A stretch of 64,000 nucleotides of DNA from positions 142,217,813 through 142,281,812 of the forward strand of contig CM076193.1 in assembly GCA_038277395.1 (NCBI GenBank), given 5' to 3'. Source of the DNA: Dryocosmus kuriphilus. Taxonomy: Eukaryota; Arthropoda; Insecta; Hymenoptera; Cynipidae. This document shows positions 45,401 through 58,047 of the stretch, in pieces. The notes under the pieces were generated by a model. It saw nothing but the letters and a program-made list of their open reading frames with translations, ran no database searches and was not told the DNA's origin. Both the position numbers and the translations under genes were made by a program. The stretch's first letter is position 1, and every line of letters starts with the position of its first letter.

Positions 45401-48000
45401 CCCTTCCTAATCCTACTCCTTTTCCATTACCCAATCTACCCCATTGCCCTCTGTCCCTTTCGATCATCGACCACTATCCCTTGTCGCGCAATCCTCAACT
45501 ACAATATTTTTCTCTCAAACCTCATGCCGTTCTGCCCTTCATTCCTTTCTGTACTCAAACCACTAAACCTTCAATCTTCTGACCACTACTCCAATATCCT
45601 GTGACCCAAAATCCCCTACTACAATCTCTTCCTCTCTTCCTTCACACTTTCCGCTCCTTTACCCCTCTCCACGTCACTTTACCCCTCATTTCCTTTTTCG
45701 CTCAAAGCTGCAACTCTGTTACCCCACCTTAATCATCTCCTAGATACTTTTATTTCATCCCTTATCCACTATCCCAAATACTAATCCCTACTCTTCTTCT
45801 TTGAAGATCGTCCTCACTATCTCCTGTACAACAATCCCCTCCCTTCTTAATCCTACTCCTTTTCCATTACCCAGTCTACCCCATTGCCCTCTGTCCCTTT
45901 CGATCATCGACCACTGTCCCTTGTCGCACAATCCTCAACTACAATATTTTTCTCTCAAACCTCATGCCGTTCTGTCCTTCACTCCTTTCTGTACTCAAAC
46001 CACTAAACCTCTACTCTTCTGACCACTACTCCAATATCCTAAGACCCAAAATCCCCTACTACAATCTCTTCCTCTCTAACTTCACTCCCTCTGCCCCTTT
46101 ACCCCTCTCCACGTCACTTTATCCCTCATTTCCTTTTTCGCTCAAAGCTGCAACTCTGTTACCCCACCTGAATCATCTCCTAGATACTTTTATTTCATTT
46201 CTTCATCCCTTATCCACTATCCCAAATAATAATCCCTACTCTCCTCCTCTTCCACTCTGACGATCGTCATCACTATCTCCTGTACAACAATCCCCTCCCT
46301 TCCTAATCCTACTCCTTTTCCATTACCCAATCTACCCCATTGCCCTCTGTCCCTTTCGATCATCGACCACTATCCCTTGTCGCGCAATCCTCAACTACAA
46401 TATTTTTCTCTCAAACCTCATGCCGTTCTGCCCTTCATTCCTTTCTGTACTCAAACCACTAAACCTTCAATCTTCTGACCACTACTCCAATATCCTGTGA
46501 CCCAAAATCCCCTACTACAATCTCTTCCTCTCTTCCTTCACACTTTCCGCTCCTTTACCCCTCTCCACGTCACTTTACCCCTCATTTCCTTTTTCGCTCA
46601 AAGCTGCAACTCTGTTACCCCACCTTAATCATCTCCTAGATACTTTTATTTCATCCCTTATCCACTATCCCAAATACTAATCCCTACTCTTCTTCTTTGA
46701 AGATCGTCCTCACTATCTCCTGTACAACAATCCCCTCCCTTCTTAATCCTACTCCTTTTCCATTACCCAGTCTACCCCATTGCCCTCTGTCCCTTTCGAT
46801 CATCGACCACTGTCCCTTGTCGCACAATCCTCAACTACAATATTTTTCTCTCAAACCTCATGCCGTTCTGTCCTTCACTCCTTTCTGTACTCAAACCACT
46901 AAACCTCTACTCTTCTGACCACTACTCCAATATCCTAAGACCCAAAATCCCCTACTACAATCTCTTCCTCTCTAACTTCACTCCCTCTGCCCCTTTACCC
47001 CTCTCCACGTCACTTTATCCCTCATTTCCTTTTTCGCTCAAAGCTGCAACTCTGTTACCCCACCTGAATCATCTCCTAGATACTTTTATTTCATTTCTTC
47101 ATCCCTTATCCACTATCCCAAATAATAATCCCTACTCTCCTCCTCTTCCACTCTGACGATCGTCATCACTATCTCCTGTACAACAATCCCCTCCCTTCCT
47201 AATCCTACTCCTTTTCCATTACCCAATCTACCCCATTGCCCTCTGTCCCTTTCGATCATCGACCACTATCCCTTGTCGCGCAATCCTCAACTACAATATT
47301 TTTCTCTCAAACCTCATGCCGTTCTGCCCTTCATTCCTTTCTGTACTCAAACCACTAAACCTTCAATCTTCTGACCACTACTCCAATATCCTGTGACCCA
47401 AAATCCCCTACTACAATCTCTTCCTCTCTTCCTTCACACTTTCCGCTCCTTTACCCCTCTCCACGTCACTTTACCCCTCATTTCCTTTTTCGCTCAAAGC
47501 TGCAACTCTGTTACCCCACCTTAATCATCTCCTAGATACTTTTATTTCATCCCTTATCCACTATCCCAAATACTAATCCCTACTCTTCTTCTTTGAAGAT
47601 CGTCCTCACTATCTCCTGTACAACAATCCCCCTCCCTTCCTGATCCTACTTTTTTCACCTTACCCACTCTCCCCCTTAGATTGCTTCACCCCTTATTCCC
47701 TTTTCCGCTTAAACCGCCAAACTTGTCACCCCACTCTTCTCATCCCTACACTCTTTGTCTCTTTTATTTTTCCCTTGCCCCCTTCGTCTGTCGCTCCCGA
47801 TCATCTCCCTTTCCCAAAACCCCCATTATAATATTTCCCCCTCTACCACCATACCACTCTATCCCTGACTCGCTTTTGAACTGAAGTTCCAAACATTTTA
47901 CTCCCAACCTTCTCACTCCTAGGCCTTTTTTATTTTTTTCCTCGTCCCTTACCCACTGTCCCAAATAGCACCTCCCAATCTACCCCTTACTTATCAGACC
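42470..48000. repeat. Pyrimidine-strand satellite with 896-bp higher-order repeats
   Basis: The plus strand is almost entirely C and T with scattered A. The landmark CTGTACAACAATCCCC recurs near 43587, 44014, 44471, 44928, 45382, 45823, 46278, 46719, 47174 and 47615, giving monomers of about 427-457 bp. From about 45068 to 47600 monomers alternate 455 and 441 bp and the 896-bp dimer is repeated almost without change. Other landmarks: TCCCTTTCGATCATCGACCA, CAATCCTCAACTACAATATT, CTCAAAGCTGCAACTCTGTT. 42470-43560 and 47640-48000 are diverged edges. Identical 98-codon frames at 44156, 45068, 45964 and 46860 are artefacts: Pro/Leu/Ser-rich by composition, with all frames open. Confidence 0.95.
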
Positions 48001-49973
48001 CTTTCTTCTCCTCGCCATCATCAACATTTTGGTTCGATTTCAGTTGTCAAATACTACAAATTTTTTAAAATAATAAATTTTATAAACGGATTAAAATTGT
48101 ATATTTTAATTGAGAATGAACTGCTATCATTTAAAAAAATCTTTAGATTTTTAATTTTTCGAATTTGATGGAATTCAACATTTTTTTCAATATCCGATTT
48201 AGAAAGAATCCAAAACTTGACTCCTTGATACTTGATAGTAGTTAAAATTGAAAATTAGAATTTTCACGAAATCAAAGTTGATATACGAATAGAAATTAGA
48301 AAGAAAAAAATTAACACCATTTCCAATTTTTATCTTTATTCTGTTTTCAGAAGCATAATTCATATTTGAGATTAATTTCTCAGTTAGCAAAAACACCAGT
48401 TTTCTGAATTAGTTTGAACTTCATTTATTCTTTTAAATTCTTTTAAATTCTTTTCAAACGTTTTGAATTCTTGTTAATTATTTGAATACTTTTGCATCTT
48501 TTCAGTAAACTAAATAAATTAATTTGTGTTAAAAAGAATTTTTAAAACTTAAGCATCAATGTAACGCCTGCTAATACAAATTTGAAACATAATTTCATCA
48601 ATTTTTATTCAGTTATTTCTAAATCATTTGAAGTCTTCTTAACTCACTTGAATTCTCTCATTTTTTTAATTTCCTAGAATTTTATTGAATTTCCTTGAAG
48701 CTTTGGAATTCCTTGAATGATTTTTTAATTCAGGATCACATCAAAATCGCTAGGGATTAACTCCATGGAAAAAATTGATTTTGATAATATCTAAATATTG
48801 AAGTAATTCTAATTTGAAAGTATACAGAAATATACATAAACGATATGAGACAAAAAAATTATATTTAGGGATTAAAATTAAGAAAAATTAAATCACTGTT
48901 CGCCTCCTTTTGCACATTTATTTATTTATTTTTTAATTTAGAAACAAATTTTATTTTTGCTGTACAATAGGAAGCTTGCGATTTGTTTAAGATGATCAAA
49001 CTTAATTTAAAAAAGACATAGAAACATACATGTAAAGACAAAAAATTGTTAATCATATGTTGCAATCGTAGCAAATGTAGATGTGTAACTTACGACACTA
49101 ATTTATGGACATATGTGTAGAGTAGCTTATTTACGCGGGCTTTAGTCTTCAATCACCTTCAGTGTACACGAGCAATTCAACTCAGTGTTTTTCCACCTTT
49201 TTTTGTCTCCCTTATACCCCTTTTTCTCACTCCAATTTTCTCTCTTTCTCTTAATCTCGTTCTGTCTTTCTTTTGCATTTCTCATTATTCCACCACCCGG
49301 GAATCAATTTTCAAGGCTCGAGAAGCACGTAACGAGCAGTAAATCTTGCAGTCCATAATGAAGGCACTGTAATTTTCTAACCGCTGCAACTGAGAATTCG
49401 ATCCAACTGTTCATTTTAAAAAATGTAGACTTGCACTGTTTTCATGGATAATACTAAAGAAAAGTGTCCCGTAATTATCGGGAAAGCCTCTCTCAACTTT
49501 TGCCGCACAATTACTCAAATGATAATTAGACAACTCGACATTTTTCACTTTGACAAACCACTTATCTTAAAACAATCCCTTGGATGACCTGGATAATGTG
49601 AGATTTCGTTAATTCTTCCTCTAGCAAAGTCCTCATTGAAAAAACGAATCACAAAAAAACCTTTTCTGAAGTTACAATCTGAAATCTGGGCTAGTAAAAA
49701 AACTACTTTTTAACTCCTTTTTAAGGATATTTCCTGGAAGAGAGAGAAGGCGAACTTTTCTTATTTTTGCGTTTAACAATAATTTTTTAATATTTATTTA
49801 TAACTTATTATTCTAAATAATTAATTACCTATACGAGACCTAAAACCTCCCATGTTAAAGGCTCGATCATGAACAATTCAATAGGTTGAAATGGGGAGGT
49901 CTCACGTTTTAATTAGGTAATAATTGATTTATTAATGAAATACAGTCGAAAAATTTGTTTTTTAATTTCAGTC
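48001..49973. other. AT-rich sequence, no gene supported
   Basis: 48050-48900 is low-complexity A/T sequence. 49080-49500 is more balanced and unique (TTCAACTCAGTG near 49166, a CT tract after it) and may be functional non-coding DNA, but no exon is evident. Confidence 0.4.
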
Positions 49974-50062
49974 ATCACAGAGTGTCACTTATTCACCTTT
50001 TGTCGCCTATTTTGAATTTTGTCACCTTTTGTTACCTATTTCACCTATTTTGAAATGTCACC
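49974..50062. repeat. CACCTTTT-type short repeat beginning CAGTCATCACAG
   Basis: CAGTCATCACAGAGTGTCAC is followed by six variants of (GT)CACCTATTTT/CACCTTTT. A matching block at 60905-60991 ends with the complement (CTGTGATGACTG). The pair may be termini of one large element or two copies of one repeat. Confidence 0.55.
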
Positions 50063-50208
50063 TTTTTCACCTATTTACAACGAACAAAAATTAAAATTTT
50101 ATTAAAAATTTCCATTCAGAATCTGTGGTCGTCAAAATATGCTGTTTTTCAAAGAAAGGTTGAAATGAAAAGTCAGAACATCACAGTGTTTTTTTTTCTT
50201 CGGCTTAA

Positions 50209-50756
50209 GGTGCCCCCACCAGGACGGGCCGTATCATATCGAGGCACCGCTGAGGGCTTCGTGAAATTGTAGTCTTTTTGACAGAAATAATTATATAAAA
50301 CAGTTTTATATCTAACTAGTCGTTTAGAAATAAGCGATTTTATAACAAAAAGTGAAAAATAGTAAAAATGAAAAATTTTCAAATCGCTCCTTTTACGCTC
50401 GCGCGCCCCTGAAATGCGCCGATTTGGCATATTTTTCTTGAATATCTTTTTTATTACTTCGATAACCAGTACTTTTCTTTTCAGATATAAATTAAGCAAT
50501 TATTATTGTAAAACATGGATGTTTTTTTTGACAGAATCTGTCGTCTTTTTTCAAGATTAATAGAGAATATGTGAATGCTAAATTCTAACCTCCTGTCTTA
50601 CGAATGTATAACGGCTTGACTTTGATCATTCTTTTCTCTTAATTTAGGTCGGTAACCTCTATTTATTTTTACGGCATCTGAAAGCTGGTGCAAAATGCTG
50701 TAAATATAAAAAGTATTACTCGATTATGTCGTTGGTCAAAATTTGGTGGAGCTACC
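50209..50756. mobile_element. MITE with TTAA target duplication
   Basis: Left GGTGCCCCCACCA and right (reverse complement) GGTAGCTCCACCA are terminal inverted repeats, each bordered by TTAA (50205-50208 and 50757-50760). The 548-bp interior is AT-rich with one GC-rich patch and no transposase. TTAA is the target of piggyBac and of Kolobok-type elements; the TIR alone does not separate these. Confidence 0.65.
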
Positions 50757-50800
50757 TTAAAGTAAAGCAATTTTAAGACCAACATTTGCAATATAAAAAA

Positions 50801-51760
50801 TCTGCCCGCTTCACGGTCATATTCTCATCGCGCGCTCTGCGCGCCGCGCTTCGCGCGAAGTACCTACTTTTAATGAGATTATTAAATTTGAATTTTTTAT
50901 TAAAAAATTACAAAAGAAATTATTTTACTTAAGGCTCTATCAACCTTAAGGAATACATTCTCATCATGGCACTCGCGCTTCGCGCTCGACAATTAAACTG
51001 TTTTTAAACACATTGTAGATTGGTAAATTTTTTTTTGATTTTCCAAATTTTCACAATGCAGGATTTCGATTCTTAAAAGTAAAACGATGAGTCTTATAAA
51101 TAAATTTTGTAGCTCTTTTCAAGGTAAACAATTCTGCTTATTAATATCTTCTCATATCTTGCATAGTTTTCCTGAAAAGTGGTTTTCTTTATATTTCATA
51201 ACATATTTCACGAATAACTCAAAAACTGCGTGTCTATTCAAAAAAATGATAGAAAGCAAATTTGTAGATCTCTTTGAGGTGAACAACTTTGCTTATTATC
51301 ATCTTTGTCGTATCTTGCATAGTTTGGCGGTAAATTTGAATTTTTGATTTTTAATAACGTTTTCTCGATCAACACAAAAACCGTGCACTTTATCAAAAAA
51401 TGGTTAATACAAAATTTGTAGATATCTGTGAGCTGAATAACTTTGTTTATTATCATTTTTTTCATATCTTTAATATTTTGGCAAGAAACCACATTTTTTT
51501 ATTTTTAATAACGTTTTCTCGATTAAAACAAGAACCGTGCATTTTATCAAAAAATGATTGAAACAAAATTTGTAGAACAGACGATGACGACAACGCAAAC
51601 GACGAAACGAAAACGACGACAAACGAGAACAGACAGACAGACACCGTCGTAAAACATGTTTTTTCGGATTCAGGGGGTCACGAAACGTCGAGATTTCATG
51701 AAATCCGTGAAAGTCAGTTTTCACATAAAACTAATACCTTCTCATTGAGATGAGAATTTT
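50801..51760 (-). mobile_element. Family A element
   Basis: It begins TCTGCCCGCTTCACGG (the GC hairpin, here degenerate), then GCGCGC words, CTTAAGGCTCTATC and CACTCGCGCTTCGCGCTCGA. About four core units (TTGTAGATCTCTTTGAGG, AAAACCGTGCACTTTATC, GAACCGTGCATTTTATC) and a GACGAC/AACGAC stretch follow. It ends GGGGTCACGAAACGTCGAG and CTTCTCATTGAGATGAGAA. A-rich words border both ends; no certain duplication. Confidence 0.75.
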
Positions 51761-52165
51761 AAAAAATGTGTAATTTACCAAATACAAAAAATATGTTTTG
51801 CACATCTTCAAATAATTCTAATTTCAACAACTTTTTTCAGTTTATAATTTTATATTGTGTTTCGAATTTCAAAAATAGTGAATTAAATTTGAAATGCTTT
51901 AAAATTTTACGATTTCAAGTCGAAATAATTCATTTTTAACAAAATAATTAAATTGTCCACTAAAAATATAACAGTTACATTTTCAAAAAAAAGTATTCAT
52001 TTTCAAACAAAACTAGTTAAATTTTCAAACTAAAAAGACAAATATTTGCAAACAAAATAATAACCTGTAATTCAAAAATAGTTATATTTTCAACAACAAA
52101 AAATTAATTTTCAACGGAATAGTTTAATTTTTAACTGAAAAAGACCAGTTTTTAAGAAAGTAATT
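51761..52165. repeat. Degenerate AATTTTCAAC minisatellite, left part
   Basis: Variants of TAAATTTTCAAA, ATTTTCAACAACAAAAAA and TTTTTAACTGAAAAAGACCA recur every 20-35 bp. The same array resumes after the LINE at 54638 and again at 60476. The last 12 bases are the LINE target duplication. Confidence 0.7.
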
Positions 52166-54637
52166 CTTCTTTATTCATAATGTGTCCCCTAAGGGTTTAC
52201 ATGCCTCCGGTTCAATCATACATCTTTTGCTATATATCTATCTATGACTACATTTTCTTACACTTATTATTTACATTATTTTTACCTTACATTATTTTAC
52301 CTCTACATGTTGACTTCTACATCGAGCGACTGTGCGCTCCATTTCTTAACCTTATCTTATTGCTTATACTATTCTTATATCTAATTACAAGTTATACCTA
52401 TCTATGTGCTTTCCGTTCCTTACACTTTCACTTCTCCTCCCTCATTCCTCTAGTCCCTTCCAATTCTTTCATCCATTCTTCCCCCATACCTTCCTCTCCT
52501 AAAATCTTACCCACATTTTCTTGCCAGCTTCCTTTATCTTCATTTTCTCTTCTACATCCATCCCATACATGCTCCCCTATTTCCTCTTCCCCTTTACATA
52601 ATCTGCATTCTCTGTTCTCCTTTTTTTCCCAGTACATCCCTTCCCTTACTTCGTTACTCAATCTAAATCTTGCTATTCTTATCCATCTTTTCTCTCCCCA
52701 CCCCTTTCTTAAATACTTTGGTAATCCTTCCTGTTTTATCATCTTATACCATTTATTATAATTCGATCTCTCAATCATCTCCCATATTTCTATTAATTGT
52801 CTTTCCCTATCCTTTCTCTCCACTTCTTCAAAGTTTACTCCTGACCCCTCTCTTATACTTTTATCTCTAAGAAACTCCTTTCTTTCTTCTTCCCATCTCG
52901 GCAGTTCCATTCTCCACCCGCTCCTCTCCTCCACTTCCCTCAAACACTTTCTCGCCAACTCCCCACCTCTTCCCTGTCTCAACATCTCCTCAAATTTCCA
53001 TGCCCTTTTCACTGCTTTAATGCATAATTTCTCCCTTTGCGCTTCTTCTCTCACCATATATCCAGGCGTTCTCCAGTCAACCCCTAGCGTCCATCGTATA
53101 TACCTCTCTTGTACCCTTTCAATCTCCTCCCTTTCCTTCCATCCCCATATTTCTGCTCCATATCCTAATGCCGGCCATACTAGTGTATCAAATAGCCACA
53201 TTCTTCTTTCCCAATCTTTCTTGAATCTTCTTTTCCCTATGCCCCATATCTGTTTCATTACCCCTGCCGCTTTCTTTATCCTTTCTCTCAAATGCGCTCT
53301 ATGATCTCCATTATTCTGTACTGTATACCCCAAATATTTAAACTCCTTTAACTCTTCTATCTTTATTCCCTTCCACCTCCTACTCCATACTTTTTTTCTT
53401 CCCCTCCTTTTCTAAACCTTATTATCTTTGTCTTTTCTTCATTTAACTTCAACTTTTTCCTATCCAGATATTTTTCCAATCCTGTGATTAATCCTGCCAT
53501 CCCTTCTTCGTCCTCTGCCATCACCACCAAATCGTCCGCATATGCCAGTGTATAAATCCTTTCACTCCCCATCCTAACTCCTCCCCAACCTTTTTTCCTC
53601 ATTTGTTCTTCCAAGTCTGAGATTAATATAGTAAAGAGCAGCGGGCTCAGTGGGCACCCTTGTCTCACTCCTCTTGCCAACCAGAAACTATCTACCACCT
53701 GCTCTGCTATCTTTACCCTGCTTTTTGTCTCTCTAAAAATTTCTGATACTTTCTTTCTTAACCCCTCTCTTATCCCCTTTTTCACCATAACCTTTTCTAT
53801 TTCTTCTCGATCCAGTGAGTCAAACACTGCCTTCAGGGCCACGAACATTACTATCATTCCTCCTTTCTCTCGTTTAATCCTTTTATTCACCAGATAATTC
53901 AGAACATAAATGTTATCCATCACCTCCTATTCCTTTCCTAAATCCTGTTTGATTCGGTGGCACTACCTTTTTTTTCCTCTACCTCTTTCTTTAACCTTTC
54001 CGATAGAACCGTAACATATAACTTATACAGCGTCGGCATTAATGTCACTCCTCTATAATCTTTCACCTCCTCTCCTTTACCTTTTTTCACTATCGGCACT
54101 ACTATCCCTTCTTTCCATAACTCCGGCCATCCTTCTCCTCTCCATACTCTATTGCACATTAACCATACCCACTCCTTTAGCTCTTCTCCCCCATATTTCC
54201 AGACTTCATTTGGAATCTCATCTATTCCAGGTGCCTTAGCATCCTTCATTATTTCTATCACCTTGCTTATTTCTTCCCTCGTTATGTCCTCTTCCTCATC
54301 TCTATCCCTTCCTTCTTTTTCTCCTTTCCTAATCTTCTTCTTTACCCCTCCTAGCAATTGCGTAAAATATTTTTTCCACTCTTCCATTTCAATATCCTGG
54401 TTTACTCTTTTTCTTTTTTTCCTTTCTTTATTTACTACCTTCCAAACCTCTCCCTCCGTCCTAGCCTTCTCGACTTCTTCTTCGAACCTTTTGTTTTCCT
54501 CCTCTTTTTTTCTATCACACAACTCCGTGTACTCTTTTTTTCCCCTCCTGTATTCCTCTCCACTACTTTTTCCCTTTCTCCACTTTCTTAATTCCCTTCT
54601 CACTTCACTCTTCTTCTCTTTACATTCCTCATCCCAT
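52166..54637 (-). mobile_element. 5'-truncated LINE with 12-bp target duplication
   Basis: The insertion is bracketed by AAGAAAGTAATT at 52154-52165 and 54638-54649. The 3' end (left) has a 260-bp untranslated region and finishes near ATGAATAAAGAAG without a long poly(A). The 5' end is cut inside the linker between endonuclease and reverse transcriptase (DEECKEKK). It landed in the AATTTTCAAC minisatellite. The coding strand is strongly purine-rich. Confidence 0.92.
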
Positions 54638-54639
54638 AA
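52428..54639 (-). pseudogene. LINE reverse transcriptase ORF2, decayed
   Basis: This is the reverse transcriptase of a non-LTR retrotransposon, read in three frames. First part (54639-53938): charged linker, then APGIDEIPNEVW and KKGKGEEVKDYRGVTLMP. Second part (53923-53397): FVALKAVFDSLDR (motif A), ARGVRQGCPLSPLLF (motif B), AYADDLVV (motif C, YADD at 53531-53542). Third part (53390-52428): YLGYTVQNNG, thumb, WGWKEREEIERVQERYIRW, and a C-terminal CRLC...H....C knuckle. Frames break near 53923-53950 and at an A7 run near 53390. The catalytic Asp of motif A is Ala (GCC at 53837-53839; FVDLKAAFD is usual). No endonuclease. The clade is not certain; the C-terminal WGW..R..IE..Q.R domain is one I recall from ant and wasp LINEs. 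Confidence 0.9.
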
Positions 54640-56111
54640 GAAAGTAATTGAATTATCAACACAAAAAAAGAGATTTTCAATTAGGTAGTTGAATTCCCAA
54701 ACAAGATGAATTTTCAACCAAAAACATGATTTGTCAACCAAAGATGAATTTTTTATCATAATTGTTGAATTAAAACAAAATTCTTAGACTCTCACTAAAA
54801 AAGCTGAATTCTCAACCAATAATGCAACAATGGACTTTTCAATCGAAAAAGATGATTTTTCAATCAAAAATGTAATAGTTAAACTTTTAACCAAAAATAA
54901 TAAAAGAAATTCAAACAAAAATGGATCCGTTAAATTTTGAACAAGAAAGATTAATTTTGAACTAAAAATAGATGAATTTCGAACAAAAAAAATTAACTGT
55001 CAACTAAAATATTTGAATTTTCCATAAAAAAATTATTTTTTTTCAAACGAAAAAATTAATTTTTAATCAAAAATAGGCATAGTTTCAATAACAAAAAACT
55101 AGTTTTCAGTGGGAAGGTTTAATTTTTAACTGAAAAAAACCAATTTAAAAAAAAAGTTGAATTTACACACAAGGAAGATGAATTTTCAACAAAAGAAATT
55201 TATTTTTAGCCGAACAGTTGACTTTTCACCAAAAAACATGATTTTTCTGCCAAAGATGTATTGTTAATGAAAACTTCTTGAATTTCTAAAAAAAATAGTT
55301 AAATTTTCAAATAAAGAAGATTAATTTGAAACGTAAATAGTTGAATTTTCAACCAATAAAAAACTTAACTCTTAACCAAAATATTTTAACTTTTCATAAA
55401 AAAAGTTACATTTTCAAACAAAGAAATGAATTTTCCATAAAAAATAGTTATATTTTCAACAACAAAAAATTAGTTTTTAAAGAAATAGTTTAATTTTTAA
55501 CTGAAAAAGTCCAATTTTTAACAAAACAGATAAATTTTCAACCATAAAAGATGAATCCTTAAACAAAAATGTTATAGTGTTTACTTTAGAAAAAAAAGAA
55601 ATATTATTATTCATACAAAAATAGTTGAATTATTAACCCTAACAAGATGAATTTTCAACAGCACCAAACTTAGTTTTCAACTAAAAATAAATTTTTAACA
55701 AAATTGATTAATTTCCAACAAAATAGTTAAATTTTCAACCATAAAATATAATTCTCAACCAAAAAAGATGAATTCTTAACCAAAAATGTAATAGTTGATT
55801 TTGGAACCAAAAAAATATTACTTTTCACCTAAAAATAGTTGAATTATCAACTCAAAAAAAAGGAATTTTCAACTAACAAAAGTAAAGTTCCATTCAAAAT
55901 AAGTTTTTCATTTTTAACCATAAAGGAAGAATCCTCAAAAAAAAAATGCTGTCTTTTGAACACAAGAAAATATTGTTTTAAAAAAATACAGTTGAATTAT
56001 TAGCCCAAAAAAAGAAGTTTCAATAAAACGGTTGAAACTGACACTCAAGAAATATGCATTTTCAATAACAAAAAATTTAATTTTCCGCTAAAAATTAAAT
56101 TTTTAACAAAA
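54638..56111. repeat. Degenerate AATTTTCAACCAAAAA minisatellite, main part
   Basis: About 1.47 kb of variants of GAATTTTCAACCAAAAA, AAAGATGAATTTT and AATAGTTGAATT recur with a loose 25-35-bp spacing. No longer-range order seen. It is continuous in style with 51761-52165 and 60476-60735. Confidence 0.8.
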
Positions 56112-57092
56112 CGTGCTCGGTGTTTATGGATCGTATAAACCTTTAAATTAAAAATTACAAAAGAAATTATTTTACTTAAGGCTCTATCGCCCTTAAGGAA
56201 TACATTCTCATCAGGACACTCGCGCTTCGCGCTCGATAATTACATTTTTTTAAAACACATTGTAGATTGGTAAAGTTTTTTTGTGATTTTCCAAATTTTC
56301 ACAATACAGGTTCTCGATTCTTAAAAGTAAAACAATGAGTCTTATAAATAAATTTTGTAGCTCTTTCCAAGAATTCTTCTTGTTAATATTTTCTCATATC
56401 TTGCACAGTTTTCCTGAAAAGTGGTTTTCTTTATATTTCATAATATATTTCACGAATAACTCAAAAACGACGCGTCTGCTCAAAAAAATGATAAAGAGCA
56501 AATTTGTAGATCTTTTTGAGATGAACAACCTTATTTATTATTATTTTTTCGTATCTTGCATATTTTGGCGGGAAATTTGAAATTTTTGATTTTTAATAAC
56601 GTTTTATCGATTAAAACAAAAACCGTGCATTTTATCAAATAATAGGTACAATAGAATTTGTAGATTTTTTTGAATTGAACAACTTTGTTCTTTACCATTT
56701 TTTTGTATCTTGAATATTTTGGCGGGAGACCAGAGTTCTTTAATTTTAATAGCGTTTTCTTGATTAAAACAAAAACCGTTCGCTTTATCAAAAAATAGTT
56801 AAGACAAAATTTGTAGATTTTTTTGGGATGAATAATTTTACTTTCTTACATTTTTTTTGTATCTCTCATAGTTTAGCCGGAAAATGGATTTTTTGATTTG
56901 GTGAAAACGTTTTTGATGGATAAAACCATAACCGTTGGTCAAAAACCGCTGGTTAACGAACTCGTCCTTTCTTTTTACCCCTTAAAGAAGTGTACCAAAG
57001 CGCAATCCAATCCGATTAGTCCTTCGAAAGTTATCATGGGAACAGATAACGACAACGACTACAACAGACACACCATCGTAAAGACCTTTTTT
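56112..57092 (-). mobile_element. Family A element, truncated at GC end
   Basis: It starts within the GC-end region (TTTATGGATCGTATAAACC, CTTAAGGCTCTATCGCCC, CACTCGCGCTTCGCGCTCGA), then about five core units, then GGTTAACGAACTCGTCC and GACAACGACTACAACAGAC. It stops at CACCATCGTAAAGACC, where the next copy begins head to head. It is close in sequence to the copy in FB4. Confidence 0.75.
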
Positions 57093-58047
57093 TACATTCT
57101 CATCAGCGAAGGTATTAGATTTATGTAAAATTTGACTTTCGCGGATTTCATGAAATCTCCACGTTTTGAGACCTCCTGAATCCGAAAAAAAAAAAAAAAA
57201 AACACGGTTTTTACGACGGTGTCTGTCTGTTGTCGTCATCGTCGTCGTTGTCGTCGTCGTCGTTGTCGTCGGAGTCTGTTCCCACGATAACTTTCGAAGG
57301 ACTAATCGGATTGGAGTGCGCTTTGGTACACTTCTTTAAGGGATAGAAAGAAAGGACGAATTCGTTAACCAGCGGTTTTTGACCAACGGTTATGATTTTA
57401 GCCATCAAAAAACGGTTTTCACAAAATCAAAAAATCCATTTTCCGGCTAAACTATGAGAGATACAAAAAAAAAAATGTAAGAAAGTAAAATTATTCATCT
57501 CAAAAAAATCTATAAATTTTGTCTTAACTATTTTTTGATAAAGCGAACGGTTTTTGTTTTAATCAAGAAAACGCTATTAAAATTTAAAAACTCTGGTTTC
57601 CTGCCAAAATATTCAAGATACAACAAAATGGCAAAGAACAAAGTTGTTCAATTTAAAAAGATCTACAAATTTTGCTTTAACCATTTTTTGATCAAATTCA
57701 CGGTTTTGTATTTAATCGAAAAAACGTTATTAAAAATAAAAAATTTAAAATTTCCCGCCAAACTATGCAAGATACGGAAAAGTGATAACAAACAAAGTTG
57801 TTCGCCTCAAAAATATCTACAAATTTTCTTTCTATTATTTTTTTGAGCAGACGCGTAGTTTTTGAGTTATTCGTGAAATATGTTATGATTTATAAAGAAA
57901 ACCACTTTTCAGCAAAACTATGCAAGATATGAGAAAATATTAACAAGCAGAATTGTTCACCTTGGAAAGGGCTACAAAATTTATTTATAAGACTCATCGT
58001 TTTACTTTTAAGTATCGAAATCCTGTATTGTGAAAATTTTGAAAATC

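Noticed and set aside
44156..47156. Four identical 98-residue open frames and several similar ones
   Set aside because: They lie at the same place in each copy of a C/T-rich satellite. The pyrimidine strand lacks stop codons by composition and the peptides are Pro/Leu/Ser strings with no domain.
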